Positions 8,454 to 16,386 of a stretch of DNA of 18,509 nucleotides are shown here, piece by piece. Source of the DNA: CAZAPZ01 sp964487285. GTDB lineage: Bacteria > Campylobacterota_A > Desulfurellia > JAADFJ01. The position numbers and the translations under genes were made by a program. Position 1 is the first letter of the stretch. Each line of letters begins with the position of its first letter. The DNA lies in the NCBI GenBank assembly GCA_964487285.1, contig CAZAPZ010000027.1, positions 1 to 18,509 on the forward strand. The letters are read 5' to 3'. Below the pieces are notes generated by a model. The model made no database searches, had not been told where the DNA came from, and was given only the letters and a program-made list of their open reading frames with translations.

Positions 8454-8471
8454 ATGGGGAATATTCCCCAT
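8454..8471. repeat. Perfect 18-bp palindrome over the mrdA start
   Basis: ATGGGGAATATTCCCCAT is identical to its own reverse complement over all 18 bases and begins exactly at the candidate ATG of mrdA. In RNA it could fold into a hairpin with six paired bases (AUGGGG/CCCCAU) that buries the start codon; in DNA it is a symmetric protein-binding candidate. The fold and any function are inference. Confidence 0.55.
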
Positions 8472-10190
8472 TTTATCAAACGTATAAAAATTCTTAAAAT
8501 TTCCATACTGATAATAGCGATTTTTACTTCTATGGAAATGTTTCATATTCAGATTGATAAAGGCAATAATTTTGAAACGATTCTCAATAGTACAAACAGA
8601 GCAACCTATTATACAAAAGCTATGAGAGGAGATATATTAGATAGAAATGGGGTTGTATTAGCAAAAAATATTCCATCATTCGCATTATATGTGACCGACA
8701 AGCATAAAATAAACCGTGCTGCCATTATAAAACTTTCATCGCTAACCGGTATTTCCAAAAATAAGATTAAGGGGATGATGAAAAACAGAGCATCGGGGAA
8801 AATACTTATGAAAGAATTAACAAGGGAACAGCTTATTCAATATGAGTTGAATCGCATAGCACTAAAAGGCACAATTGTACAATTAGAACCCGAAAGAGTT
8901 TATCCCATGAAAAGCTTATTTGCACATACCGTTGGATATGTGTCAAGAATTACAAGAAATCAGCTTAAAAGCAATAAATACAGGCGATATGATTATTCAG
9001 GCAAAACAGGTGTGGAAAATATGTTCGAAAATACACTAAAAGGCAAAGACGGAACTAAATTGGTGACCACTAACGGAATTGGCGACATAATAAAAATATT
9101 AAAAAACAGACCTGGAATCAACGGTAAAAATGTATTTCTTACCGTTGATTCCAGACTGCAGAAAATAATCAAAGAAAGTATTGGAAACAAAAAGGGAGCT
9201 GTTGTAGCAATTGAGCCATCTTCAGGAAATATAGTTGCTATGTACAGCAGCCCGTCATATAATCCCAATCTGTTTTCAACCGGAATAACAAACAAAGAAT
9301 GGAATAAAATTAGGACAAACAAAAATAAGCCGCTTATTAATAGAGCGATAAACACTTATCCTCCAGGATCTATATTTAAAGTAATAACCGCAGCCTCTGC
9401 ACTTGATAATAACGTAATAAACAAATATACAAAGATATTTTGCCCTGGCGAGATAAAAATCGCCAATCAAGTGTATCACGATTGGAAACGAGGGGGCTTT
9501 GGATTAATAAATATCCATAGAGCAATAGCATCTTCGTCGGATGTATTTTTCTATAAATTGGGATTGATGGTAGGGGCAGAGAGAATTAAGCAAATGGCAT
9601 ATAAGTTTGGAATTGGAAGAAAAATTTCCAATTTGGAAGGAGCCAATATAGGTACTATACCGTCTGCATCATGGAAATGGCACAAACTGCACGAGCAATG
9701 GTATTCAGGTAATACTGTAATGATGGCAGTAGGACAAGGATATGTTAGAATATCTCCTCTGCAAGCAGCTTCAATGGCTGCAACCATTGCAAACGGAGGT
9801 TATTTTATAAAACCGCATATTGTAAACAAAAAAGAGGAGAAAATAAGGATAATAAAAAGGAGCACCGATGAAGTGATAAGAGCAGGAATGTACGATGCTG
9901 TAAATAGCGATATTGGAACAGCTACTAGAGCAAGAAGCAATATTATATCCATAGCAGGCAAAACGGGAACAGCACAGGTTATATCCAATCGGATAGCCAA
10001 GCAGATAGCCAAGAACGGAAAAATTGCTTCAAAATACACACCTGATGCATGGTTTATATCATTCGCTCCCTACAATAATCCCAAACTCGCAATAGCCGTA
10101 TTTATAGAAAACGGAGGTGCAGGCGGAATAGCTGCTGCACCTATTGCAAAATCAATCTATGAAAAAGCTCTTAAAGAAGGAATAATTTGA
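8454..10190 (+). CDS. mrdA: Penicillin-binding protein 2 (elongasome transpeptidase)
   Basis: A class B penicillin-binding protein, the D,D-transpeptidase that crosslinks lateral wall with RodA. It has one N-terminal membrane anchor (about residues 12-30), a pedestal domain with GDILDRNG and GKTGVENMFENTLKG, and a transpeptidase domain with SIFK (active Ser306, Lys309), SSD (361-363) and KTGT (503-506). The length of 578 is slightly short for PBP2. Two starts are possible: ATG 8454, used here, lying in a perfect palindrome, or TTG 8436, which overlaps mreD by 11 bases and adds six residues. Neither has a Shine-Dalgarno site. Position between mreD and rodA separates it from FtsI. Confidence 0.95.
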   Translation: MGNIPHFIKRIKILKISILIIAIFTSMEMFHIQIDKGNNFETILNSTNRATYYTKAMRGDILDRNGVVLAKNIPSFALYVTDKHKINRAAIIKLSSLTGISKNKIKGMMKNRASGKILMKELTREQLIQYELNRIALKGTIVQLEPERVYPMKSLFAHTVGYVSRITRNQLKSNKYRRYDYSGKTGVENMFENTLKGKDGTKLVTTNGIGDIIKILKNRPGINGKNVFLTVDSRLQKIIKESIGNKKGAVVAIEPSSGNIVAMYSSPSYNPNLFSTGITNKEWNKIRTNKNKPLINRAINTYPPGSIFKVITAASALDNNVINKYTKIFCPGEIKIANQVYHDWKRGGFGLINIHRAIASSSDVFFYKLGLMVGAERIKQMAYKFGIGRKISNLEGANIGTIPSASWKWHKLHEQWYSGNTVMMAVGQGYVRISPLQAASMAATIANGGYFIKPHIVNKKEEKIRIIKRSTDEVIRAGMYDAVNSDIGTATRARSNIISIAGKTGTAQVISNRIAKQIAKNGKIASKYTPDAWFISFAPYNNPKLAIAVFIENGGAGGIAAAPIAKSIYEKALKEGII

Positions 10191-10216
10191 ACGGATGTAT
10201 AAAATCAACATAAAAT
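10187..10216 (+). promoter_or_regulatory. Possible weak promoter before rodA
   Basis: TTGAAC (10187-10192) and TAAAAT (10211-10216) are 18 bases apart in the 53-base gap between mrdA and rodA, the only real gap in the mre block. Such AT-rich matches are common by chance, so this is a weak call. A small AT hairpin (ATAAAA/TTTTAT, 10210-10224) overlaps the -10 box. Confidence 0.25.
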
Positions 10217-10243
10217 TGTTTTATATCTTGTAAATTTACCATA

Positions 10244-11290
10244 ATGAATTTTTATGAAGAAAACGGCAACAGAATTGTCATAACGATTTTAATAATTGCT
10301 ATTATGTCAACATCCATATTTACATTAAAATTACTTCCCGGATCGCTGTGGTTAAAACAGCTTACTTGGTCTTTTATAGGACTATCTATTTTACTCATAT
10401 CAACAAAACTATCACGCTCATTTTTCTATCATTATTCATATATAATATATATATTGGCAGTAATCTTATTGACCATAGTACTTTTTTTCGGAACAAGACA
10501 TTTTGGTGCTACAAGGTGGATACAGTTCGGAATTATTAACTTTCAGCCGTCTGAGATTGCAAAGCCTGCTATAATTCTTGCCGTAAGTCGCTACCTTGCC
10601 GATCATCAGGAAGGCAGACCTTTGAGATTTATAAATTTTTTTATTGTGTCTATAATGATCCTTCTGCCTGCTCTTCTTGTAATGGCTGAACCTGACTTAG
10701 GAACTTCGATTGTGATACTTTCACTTTTTCTAATGGTGATATTTGTGGCAGGAATTGATAAAAAGCTGTTTCTTGTTCTAATTGTTACATCGTTTTCAGC
10801 CATGCCTTTAATATGGGAATTGCTGAAGGGGTATCAAAAAGCAAGGATAATCGATTTCATCAATCCGGGAAGTGATCCTGCCGGCTCAAGTTTTCAATCG
10901 TTGCATTCGGAAATTATCATTGGAGCAGGTAAACTATTCGGACATATCTTTCAACCTTTTTTATGGCCTCATTTTTTACCTCAAAGTGGTACCGACTTTT
11001 TTTTCTCTATTTTTTCATATCAATATGGTTTTGTTGGATTCTTATTTTTATTGCTGCTGTATTGGCTGCTGCTATCAAGATTTATAAAAATGGCAGCAAG
11101 TGCAAGTGATAATTTTTCTCGCTATTTCATTGTGGGATTTACAATACTTCTAAGTATTTCCCTATTTTTTAATATCGATATGACCATTGGGATGCTCCCT
11201 GTGGTTGGAATAACTCTTCCGCTTGCAAGTTACGGAGGTTCATCTATAATAGCAAATATGGTTTCAATCGGCATCATAATATCAAAATGA
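10244..11290 (+). CDS. rodA: Rod-shape SEDS glycosyltransferase RodA, divergent catalytic loop
   Basis: A 348-residue SEDS membrane protein directly after mrdA, so the elongasome polymerase RodA. It keeps FQPSEIAKPAIIL, AEPDLGTS, the loop Asp (D251 in LPQSGTDFFF) and LASYGGSS near the end. It differs from the family norm in the large periplasmic loop: GSGGLFGKG reads GAGKLFGHI, PExHTDF reads PQSGTDF, and the Glu-Glu pair eight and nine residues after the Asp is Y259-Q260. FtsW of the same window keeps that pair (E267-E268). The frame is intact and other motifs are good, so it is not an obvious pseudogene. No Shine-Dalgarno site is seen. The stop overlaps the next gene in an ATGA. Confidence 0.92.
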   Translation: MNFYEENGNRIVITILIIAIMSTSIFTLKLLPGSLWLKQLTWSFIGLSILLISTKLSRSFFYHYSYIIYILAVILLTIVLFFGTRHFGATRWIQFGIINFQPSEIAKPAIILAVSRYLADHQEGRPLRFINFFIVSIMILLPALLVMAEPDLGTSIVILSLFLMVIFVAGIDKKLFLVLIVTSFSAMPLIWELLKGYQKARIIDFINPGSDPAGSSFQSLHSEIIIGAGKLFGHIFQPFLWPHFLPQSGTDFFFSIFSYQYGFVGFLFLLLLYWLLLSRFIKMAASASDNFSRYFIVGFTILLSISLFFNIDMTIGMLPVVGITLPLASYGGSSIIANMVSIGIIISK

Positions 11291-11733
11291 ATGTAATAGA
11301 GCTGAAAAGTATTGAAAAAAACGAACTTATCGACATAACATCCAAAATTGCAGAATTGGTAAATCTATATAAGCTTAACGCATCCACCCTACTTATATAT
11401 ATACCTCATACAACTGCCGGAATAACGATTAACGAATGCTATGATCCTGCCGTTTCGTATGACATTCTATCTGTAATGAACATCATAGCTCCTTCAAATA
11501 AAAACTATCGACATATAGAAGGAAATAGTGCCGGACATATTAAAACCGTGCTATTCGGGAATCAGGTTTTAATACCTATTTGTGATGGAAAATTGATGCT
11601 TGGAAAATGGCAGGGTATATTTTTTTGCGAAAGCGATGGACCAAAAAAGCGCAAAGTTTATGTTCAATTTTTGAAAGTTGAGGCGGAAATCAAAAACCCT
11701 CGTAATTTCAAAGAATGCTTAATTAAACCATGA
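11287..11733 (+). CDS. yjbQ: YjbQ/UPF0047 family protein (secondary thiamine-phosphate synthase)
   Basis: A 148-residue protein of the UPF0047/YjbQ family, with the signatures PHTTAGITINE (40-50), RHIEGNSAGHIK (75-86) and GKWQGIFFCESDGP (106-119). Members are small trimeric proteins with a His/Glu-rich pocket; E. coli YjbQ has a weak thiamine-phosphate synthase activity that can replace ThiE, which gives the family its name. Its true role is unsettled. The start overlaps the rodA stop by four bases, so it is likely co-translated with rodA, an odd partner. A true thiE lies about 3 kb away on the opposite strand, so an essential thiamine role is not required. Confidence 0.88.
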   Translation: MNVIELKSIEKNELIDITSKIAELVNLYKLNASTLLIYIPHTTAGITINECYDPAVSYDILSVMNIIAPSNKNYRHIEGNSAGHIKTVLFGNQVLIPICDGKLMLGKWQGIFFCESDGPKKRKVYVQFLKVEAEIKNPRNFKECLIKP

Positions 11734-11833
11734 TGAGACCTCGACTGATAAGCCTCTTCCGAGTTTACCCACCAATATATATTTGAACGCTCACAATTGA
11801 TAGGAGAAGCTTAAAGTTTGTTAACATATATTC

Positions 11834-11837
11834 GGAG
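11834..11837 (+). promoter_or_regulatory. Candidate ribosome binding site for an AUU start of corC
   Basis: GGAG lies six bases before an in-frame ATT at 11844. An AGGAG at 11802-11806 is another candidate, but no usable codon lies in the corC frame at the right distance after it; in another frame a TTG at 11818 would give only a 14-codon peptide ending at 11862. Confidence 0.4.
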
Positions 11838-11843
11838 TACTTT

Positions 11844-13091
11844 ATTACTGAGAATATTTTAATTCTAATAATATGTTTGTTTTTTTCCGCTTTCTTTTCT
11901 GCAAGCGAAACAGCGCTCACATCTATATCCGAACTGAGAGCAAGACATCTTCTAAAAAAAGGCAGAGGCAGAAGAGATTCTCTTGTGCTGTGGATTGAAC
12001 ATCCCCAAAAGGTACTTACAACTATTCTTATAGGGAATAATATTGCCAATATTTTTGCTTCTGTAGATGCAACGGTAATTGCACAAACAATTATTAAAAA
12101 TAATGTATTGGCATTAGCCGGCGGCATAATGACATTTGTAATCCTTGTTTTTGGCGAGTTAACACCAAAGACGTTTGCAAAACAAAATGCCGATTTAATA
12201 GCTCCTGTACTTATCAGGCTTCTGGAACCATTTTATTATATCTTTTATCCTCTTACAATAGTGATGCTTTTCCTTGCTAAAAATATAACGTTTGAATCCT
12301 CCAATCTAAATTCCAATCTTTTAACTGAAGATGAATTGGAATTTATGGTTGAAGAAAGCAAGAAGGAGGGCGTTATAAACGAAGATAAGCATAAAATGCT
12401 GAAAAATATATTTGATATGAGCGATACTATCGCGAGAGAAATTATGACGCAAAGACTTGACATAAAATCCGTATCTGACAAGTTGCAAATAGAGAATGCA
12501 ATGAAAGCATTTGCCAAATTCGGGCATTCGAGAATTCCGGTATATGAAAAAGACATCGATAATATTTTAGGAATCTTAAACATACGCGACCTTATTTCAG
12601 ATTATTACAATATAAGAAACGACAATGTAAAAAAACATATGAAACAAGCAACATTTATTCCCGAAACAAAACCTATATTGCAGCTCTTAAAAGAGATGCA
12701 GAACAAAAGACTGCAATTTGTTGTTGTGCTTGATGAATATGGCGGAACATCAGGTTTAATTACCGTGGAAGATATTATAGAAGAGATTGTAGGTGAGATA
12801 GAGGATGAAGACGACAGAACAGAAGAGGATTTTAAAAAGATGAAAGATGGTTCTTATCTAATAAATTGTAGGATGAGTTTCGATGATTTTGTTGAGAAAT
12901 TTCTATCTGATGAATTTGAGGAGTTTGAAAGAACCGATTTTGATACCATTGGAGGATTTATAATGTCTCAAGCGGGTTGCATACCAAAAGTAGGAGCTGT
13001 TATCGATTATAAGCAACTTAATTTTACAGTCGTATCTGCTAATGCGAGCAAACTAATTAGTGTGAAACTTAAAATTAAGCCTACTCCATGA
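11844..13091 (+). CDS. CorC/TlyC-type CBS-domain membrane protein
   Basis: A protein of the CNNM/CorC (hemolysin C-like) family, proposed to act in Mg2+ or Co2+ transport. It has a DUF21 membrane domain beginning SAFFSASETALTS, with GNNIANI and GELTPKTFAK; a cytoplasmic CBS pair whose first repeat contains REIMTQRLD and GHSRIPVY and whose second ends DEYGGTSGLITVEDIIEEI (about 297-315); and a C-terminal CorC/HlyC domain with TIGGFIM. The frame is open back to 11787 but has no ATG or GTG. TTG 11877 would delete the front of the first membrane segment; ATT 11844 with GGAG six bases upstream gives a normal N-terminus of about 415 residues and is preferred. The stop overlaps the phosphatase start. 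Confidence 0.9.
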   Translation: MTENILILIICLFFSAFFSASETALTSISELRARHLLKKGRGRRDSLVLWIEHPQKVLTTILIGNNIANIFASVDATVIAQTIIKNNVLALAGGIMTFVILVFGELTPKTFAKQNADLIAPVLIRLLEPFYYIFYPLTIVMLFLAKNITFESSNLNSNLLTEDELEFMVEESKKEGVINEDKHKMLKNIFDMSDTIAREIMTQRLDIKSVSDKLQIENAMKAFAKFGHSRIPVYEKDIDNILGILNIRDLISDYYNIRNDNVKKHMKQATFIPETKPILQLLKEMQNKRLQFVVVLDEYGGTSGLITVEDIIEEIVGEIEDEDDRTEEDFKKMKDGSYLINCRMSFDDFVEKFLSDEFEEFERTDFDTIGGFIMSQAGCIPKVGAVIDYKQLNFTVVSANASKLISVKLKIKPTP

Positions 13092-13765
13092 TTATTGTCG
13101 GGGATATTCACGGCCAAACAAAGCTAATGACAAAGGTTATAAAAAGTTTCAGCAAAGAAAATATTCTATTTGCCGGAGATATAATTGATAGAGGCGACTC
13201 TAAAAAATGCCTCGATCTCTTGATATCATCCGGGGCAGATTGTATTATGGGAAATCATGAGGCAATCGCAATTGCTTTTTCCGAAGCACCAAAACGATTG
13301 CTAAAAAATTATTATTTTATATGGATGGCAAACGGCGGTATTGAAACAGTTAAAAGCTTTACCTTCAATGATTATAGTATAAGTGACATGCAAAAGGCAA
13401 TTAACGACAGCCCATACATTGATACAATAAAAAAATTTCCTATATATAAACTTTATAATAATATAATGATTACCCATGCAGGTATAGATAGCGGGTATTT
13501 GACTAACAAACAAGATTCGTACCTTTGGTCACGAACTTCGATTGACAAGGTAGAAAGTTCCATAATATCATCATTTAAACAAAATCATCCTAAGGTTGAA
13601 CTTATTGTAACGGGGCACAATATTGTCGAAAATCCAACTCTTTATAAAAATAACGGAATAAACCAGCTGAGGATAGACACCGGTTCATTTTACACTAAAA
13701 CCGTTGGCGTTTTTGACACTAAAAAGAGACAAGCTTATAAAATTACCGAAGATGCGATAACATGA
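13088..13765 (+). CDS. Calcineurin-like PPP-family phosphoesterase
   Basis: A 225-residue metallophosphoesterase with the full PPP signature: GDIHGQ (5-10), GDIIDRG (30-36), GNHE (55-58), a metal-ligand His in THAG (H130) and GH (H176 or H177 in TGHN). Two metal ions would be held by the Asp, Asn and His residues. Close bacterial relatives are PrpA/PphA-type serine/threonine phosphatases and symmetrical diadenosine tetraphosphatases (ApaH); the short length and motifs do not decide between them. It has no signal peptide, so it is cytoplasmic. It is linked to the CorC gene and to the crotonase gene by ATGA overlaps on both sides. Confidence 0.88.
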   Translation: MIIVGDIHGQTKLMTKVIKSFSKENILFAGDIIDRGDSKKCLDLLISSGADCIMGNHEAIAIAFSEAPKRLLKNYYFIWMANGGIETVKSFTFNDYSISDMQKAINDSPYIDTIKKFPIYKLYNNIMITHAGIDSGYLTNKQDSYLWSRTSIDKVESSIISSFKQNHPKVELIVTGHNIVENPTLYKNNGINQLRIDTGSFYTKTVGVFDTKKRQAYKITEDAIT

Positions 13766-14538
13766 AACTTTTGGAATTAGAAAGGCTCAATAAAACTATT
13801 GTGCTAAGGTTTAACAGGGAAAAAAGTTACAACGCCATGAATGGAGAGCTCATCACTCAATTTAATCAAGCGGTCATCGAGATAGAAAAAATGGATTGCA
13901 AAACTGTTATTCTCACAGGTAAAGGAGCTGCGTTTTCTGCAGGAGGCGATGTCAAAAGCATGTTAAAGGTTAAACAAAACCAAAGAGCGGCTTTTTTCAA
14001 GATATTGACAACTCCTCTTCATAACGCCATACTCAATATTGTGCAATCCAAAAAGATATGGATAGCGGCTGTTAATGGAATTGCCGCCGGAGCAGGAGTA
14101 TCAGCTGCACTCAGCTGCGATCTGACAGTTGCATCTGAGAACGCAAAATTTATTTTATCTTATGAGAAGATAGGACTTACACCGGATGGCGGTTCAACAT
14201 TTTTTCTCAATGAAGCCTTGGGTTCAAAAAAAGCACTTGAGATATTGCTGACTGATCCATTAATAGATAGCTCTGAAGCTCTCAAACTGAACCTTATTTA
14301 TAAAAGATTCAACGATTCAAGCCTAATATCAGAGACGTTAAATCTTGCTCAAGCAATAAATAACAAATCCTACGATGCAATGCTGGCTTCAAAAATGCTT
14401 ATTCGGAAACCGTATTATGAAAAACTTAAAATTCAACTTGAGAGAGAGGCTGAGTCCATATCGCGCCTATCCGGAACAGATAACGCTTCAATAGGTATGA
14501 ATGCTTTTGTAAAAAAAGAAAAAGCGTTATTCAAGTAG
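13762..14538 (+). CDS. Enoyl-CoA hydratase/isomerase (crotonase) family protein
   Basis: A 258-residue crotonase-fold protein. The oxyanion-hole segments are clear: FSAGGDVKSM (58-67) and NGIAAGAGVS (105-114), followed by CDLTVAS. In the next segment the usual hydratase Glu is not in its normal place; the sequence reads GLTPDGGST with Asp142, as in PaaG-like isomerases, so an isomerase or another crotonase reaction is at least as likely as hydration. The substrate cannot be told from sequence. No other fatty-acid or aromatic degradation gene is in the window. It is the last gene of the plus-strand run and overlaps the phosphatase stop by four bases. Confidence 0.87.
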   Translation: MKLLELERLNKTIVLRFNREKSYNAMNGELITQFNQAVIEIEKMDCKTVILTGKGAAFSAGGDVKSMLKVKQNQRAAFFKILTTPLHNAILNIVQSKKIWIAAVNGIAAGAGVSAALSCDLTVASENAKFILSYEKIGLTPDGGSTFFLNEALGSKKALEILLTDPLIDSSEALKLNLIYKRFNDSSLISETLNLAQAINNKSYDAMLASKMLIRKPYYEKLKIQLEREAESISRLSGTDNASIGMNAFVKKEKALFK

Positions 14539-14546
14539 ATCATTCT

Positions 14547-14569
14547 CAATGTCTTTTACAAAAAGATTG
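14547..14569. terminator. Weak hairpin between convergent operons
   Basis: Only 32 bases separate the crotonase stop from the thiE stop on the other strand. They contain TCTTTT-ACA-AAAAGA (14552-14566), extendable by CAA/TTG after a two-base bulge. The stem is nearly all A-T and no long T-run follows on either strand, so terminator function is a guess from position. Confidence 0.3.
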
Positions 14570-14570
14570 T

Positions 14571-15221
14571 CTATGTTTTATATGGATGTATAGCCAAACT
14601 GTCAATTTTCTCTTGAAATATTTTTGCTATTTGCAGCGGATCATCTGCTTTTGTTATTGCGGTTACAACAGCAAATATTCTTGCACCCGACTCAAATAAC
14701 TTATCAATATTATCTGTTTTTATCCCACCCATCACGCTGAATGGAATATCAACATTTTGTGAAATCTCTTTAAATTGCTCAATACCTATAGGTGAATGTA
14801 AAACAGATTTTGTTTGAGTAGGAAATATAGGGCCTATGTTTATATAATCAGCACCGCCATCTATAGCTTCCCCAATCTCACTCTTATTATGAGTTGAAAC
14901 TCCAATCAAGAGTTTGCTATTTATTCTTCTTACATTGGAAATCGTTATATCTTCCTGACCAATATGAACGCCATCTGCTCCTGAAAGAAGAGCAATATCA
15001 ACTCTATCATCTATTATCAAAATACCTTTGAAATTTTCTCTGAACTTTCTTGCCATGAGAAGTTTATCTCTATCGGAACCATCTTTCATTCTTAACTGTA
15101 CGATATCGACTGTACCTGCAATTTTTTTCAAGATAGCTATCGGATCATTTATGCAAAGCGACGGCGTGATGACAGGGTATAGCGCACCTCTATTGAATAT
15201 ATCTATAATTCTGCTATGCAA
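14571..15221 (-). CDS. thiE: Thiamine-phosphate synthase ThiE
   Basis: ThiE couples the pyrimidine (HMP-PP) and thiazole phosphate halves into thiamine phosphate. The 216-residue TIM barrel has VQLRMK (41-46), IDDRVDIAL (70-78), GADGVHIGQED (81-91), IGVSTH (106-111), GPIFPTQTK (130-138) and GGI (165-167) with VVTAIT near the end, matching the diphosphate and substrate-binding loops of the family. No ATG is available at the front; TTG 15221 is used, overlapping the thiH stop by eight bases, which suggests coupling. It is the last gene of the ppsR-thiS-thiG-thiH-thiE operon. Confidence 0.95.
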   Translation of the reverse strand: MHSRIIDIFNRGALYPVITPSLCINDPIAILKKIAGTVDIVQLRMKDGSDRDKLLMARKFRENFKGILIIDDRVDIALLSGADGVHIGQEDITISNVRRINSKLLIGVSTHNKSEIGEAIDGGADYINIGPIFPTQTKSVLHSPIGIEQFKEISQNVDIPFSVMGGIKTDNIDKLFESGARIFAVVTAITKADDPLQIAKIFQEKIDSLAIHPYKT

Positions 15222-16329
15222 GCCCTATATCCCAATCTTTGTAAATAGGGTTATAACCTGCCGCTTTAATGGCATTCACAACCTCTTTTGGACTACGCGT
15301 ATCACTTATATCAAATTGTCCTGTACTATCGTCAATTGTATATCCACCCGGGTTTGTTTTTGAGCCCGCACTTGTATTGGTTACTGCAGCGGCAAGCAGC
15401 ATGTCTCTAAATTCAGATCGTTCTCTCGTAGATAAAAACAGCTGGGCTTGAGGAAACACCATACGTAAAGCAAAAATAAGCTGCATAAAATCATTATCTT
15501 CTACATCAATTGCCGGATGATAAGTACCTGCATTTGGATTTATTCTTGGAAATGAAAACCCAATCTGCGTTTTCCAATATTTTTTTCTTATATAACTTGC
15601 GTGCAGTGCTGCAAACCATACATCCGTTCTGAAATCGGTAAGCCCCAATAATACACCGAAGTTTATTCTTTTCATACCGGATTTCGCTGCCCTTTCAGGC
15701 GCATTAACTCGCCACTTATAGTTACTTTTAGGTCCCTTGACATGAACTGTCTTGTAAACCTGTTTGTTGTAAGTCTCCTGATATAGACTTAATCCATCGC
15801 AGCCGGTCTCAACTGTTTTCTTATACATTAGTTCTGTCAATGGCTGAACCTCTATTGAAATAGATGAAAATTTGCTGCGAATTATTCTTATTGCATCTAC
15901 AAGATAATTACTATTCATAACTAAGACATCCTCGCCTGTCACAATCAAAATATGTCTAAAACCTTGATTATATATATATGCTGCATCGCTTTCAATCTCG
16001 CTCATAGTAAGGCGTTTTCTCTTAATGCTGTTATTTTTGTTAAAACCGCAGTAAACGCAGCCGTTTATGCATATATTTGTTATATACAAAGGTGCATAAA
16101 GAAAGCGGGCTTTGCCAAAATATTGATTTGTAAGTTCATGGGCAATTTTCTTCATCAAATATAGTCTCTCACCTGCTGCGATAGAAAGCAATGCCGGTAG
16201 ATCGATTGTTCCGAATGTGCTCTTCTGCAATACTTTATCTACATCTTTTATACTCACATTATTAATAGAATCAGCAACTTCTTTCCAGCTATACTTATCC
16301 AATAAAGCCGGAAAGCTTGTATATTTCAT
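15214..16329 (-). CDS. thiH: 2-iminoacetate synthase ThiH (radical SAM tyrosine lyase)
   Basis: ThiH cleaves tyrosine to dehydroglycine (2-iminoacetate) and p-cresol, feeding ThiG. The radical SAM [4Fe-4S] motif CxxxCxxC is present as CINGCVYC (C87, C91, C94). Other family marks are QPLTELMYKKTVETG, LYQETYN, GVLLGLTDFRTD, SFPRINPNAG and TSAGSKTNPGGY. The 371-residue length is normal. ATG is set by a strong GAGGAG five bases upstream. ThiH rather than the oxygen-dependent glycine oxidase ThiO implies low-oxygen metabolism. A 57-base gap separates it from thiG, the largest in the operon. Confidence 0.96.
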   Translation of the reverse strand: MKYTSFPALLDKYSWKEVADSINNVSIKDVDKVLQKSTFGTIDLPALLSIAAGERLYLMKKIAHELTNQYFGKARFLYAPLYITNICINGCVYCGFNKNNSIKRKRLTMSEIESDAAYIYNQGFRHILIVTGEDVLVMNSNYLVDAIRIIRSKFSSISIEVQPLTELMYKKTVETGCDGLSLYQETYNKQVYKTVHVKGPKSNYKWRVNAPERAAKSGMKRINFGVLLGLTDFRTDVWFAALHASYIRKKYWKTQIGFSFPRINPNAGTYHPAIDVEDNDFMQLIFALRMVFPQAQLFLSTRERSEFRDMLLAAAVTNTSAGSKTNPGGYTIDDSTGQFDISDTRSPKEVVNAIKAAGYNPIYKDWDIGLA

Positions 16330-16334
16330 ATCTT

Positions 16335-16340
16335 CTCCTC
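16335..16340 (-). promoter_or_regulatory. Strong ribosome binding site of thiH
   Basis: GAGGAG on the minus strand, five bases before the thiH ATG. It is one of the few strong Shine-Dalgarno sites here, in keeping with thiH not overlapping the gene before it. Confidence 0.7.
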
Positions 16341-16386
16341 ATAATGAATCAAATTTGTAAATGCAACATTGTTATACGGATAGGTT

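Noticed and set aside
8993..9355. 120-codon minus-strand frame opposite mrdA, and similar antisense frames elsewhere
   Set aside because: They are fully covered by well-identified plus-strand genes and show no recognisable motifs.
10210..10224. ATAAAA-TTG-TTTTAT hairpin before rodA as a terminator
   Set aside because: An all A-T six-pair stem is too weak, and termination between mrdA and rodA would split a functional pair.
16330..16386. TPP riboswitch between thiG and thiH
   Set aside because: The 57-base gap is too short and no THI-box core bases are seen.
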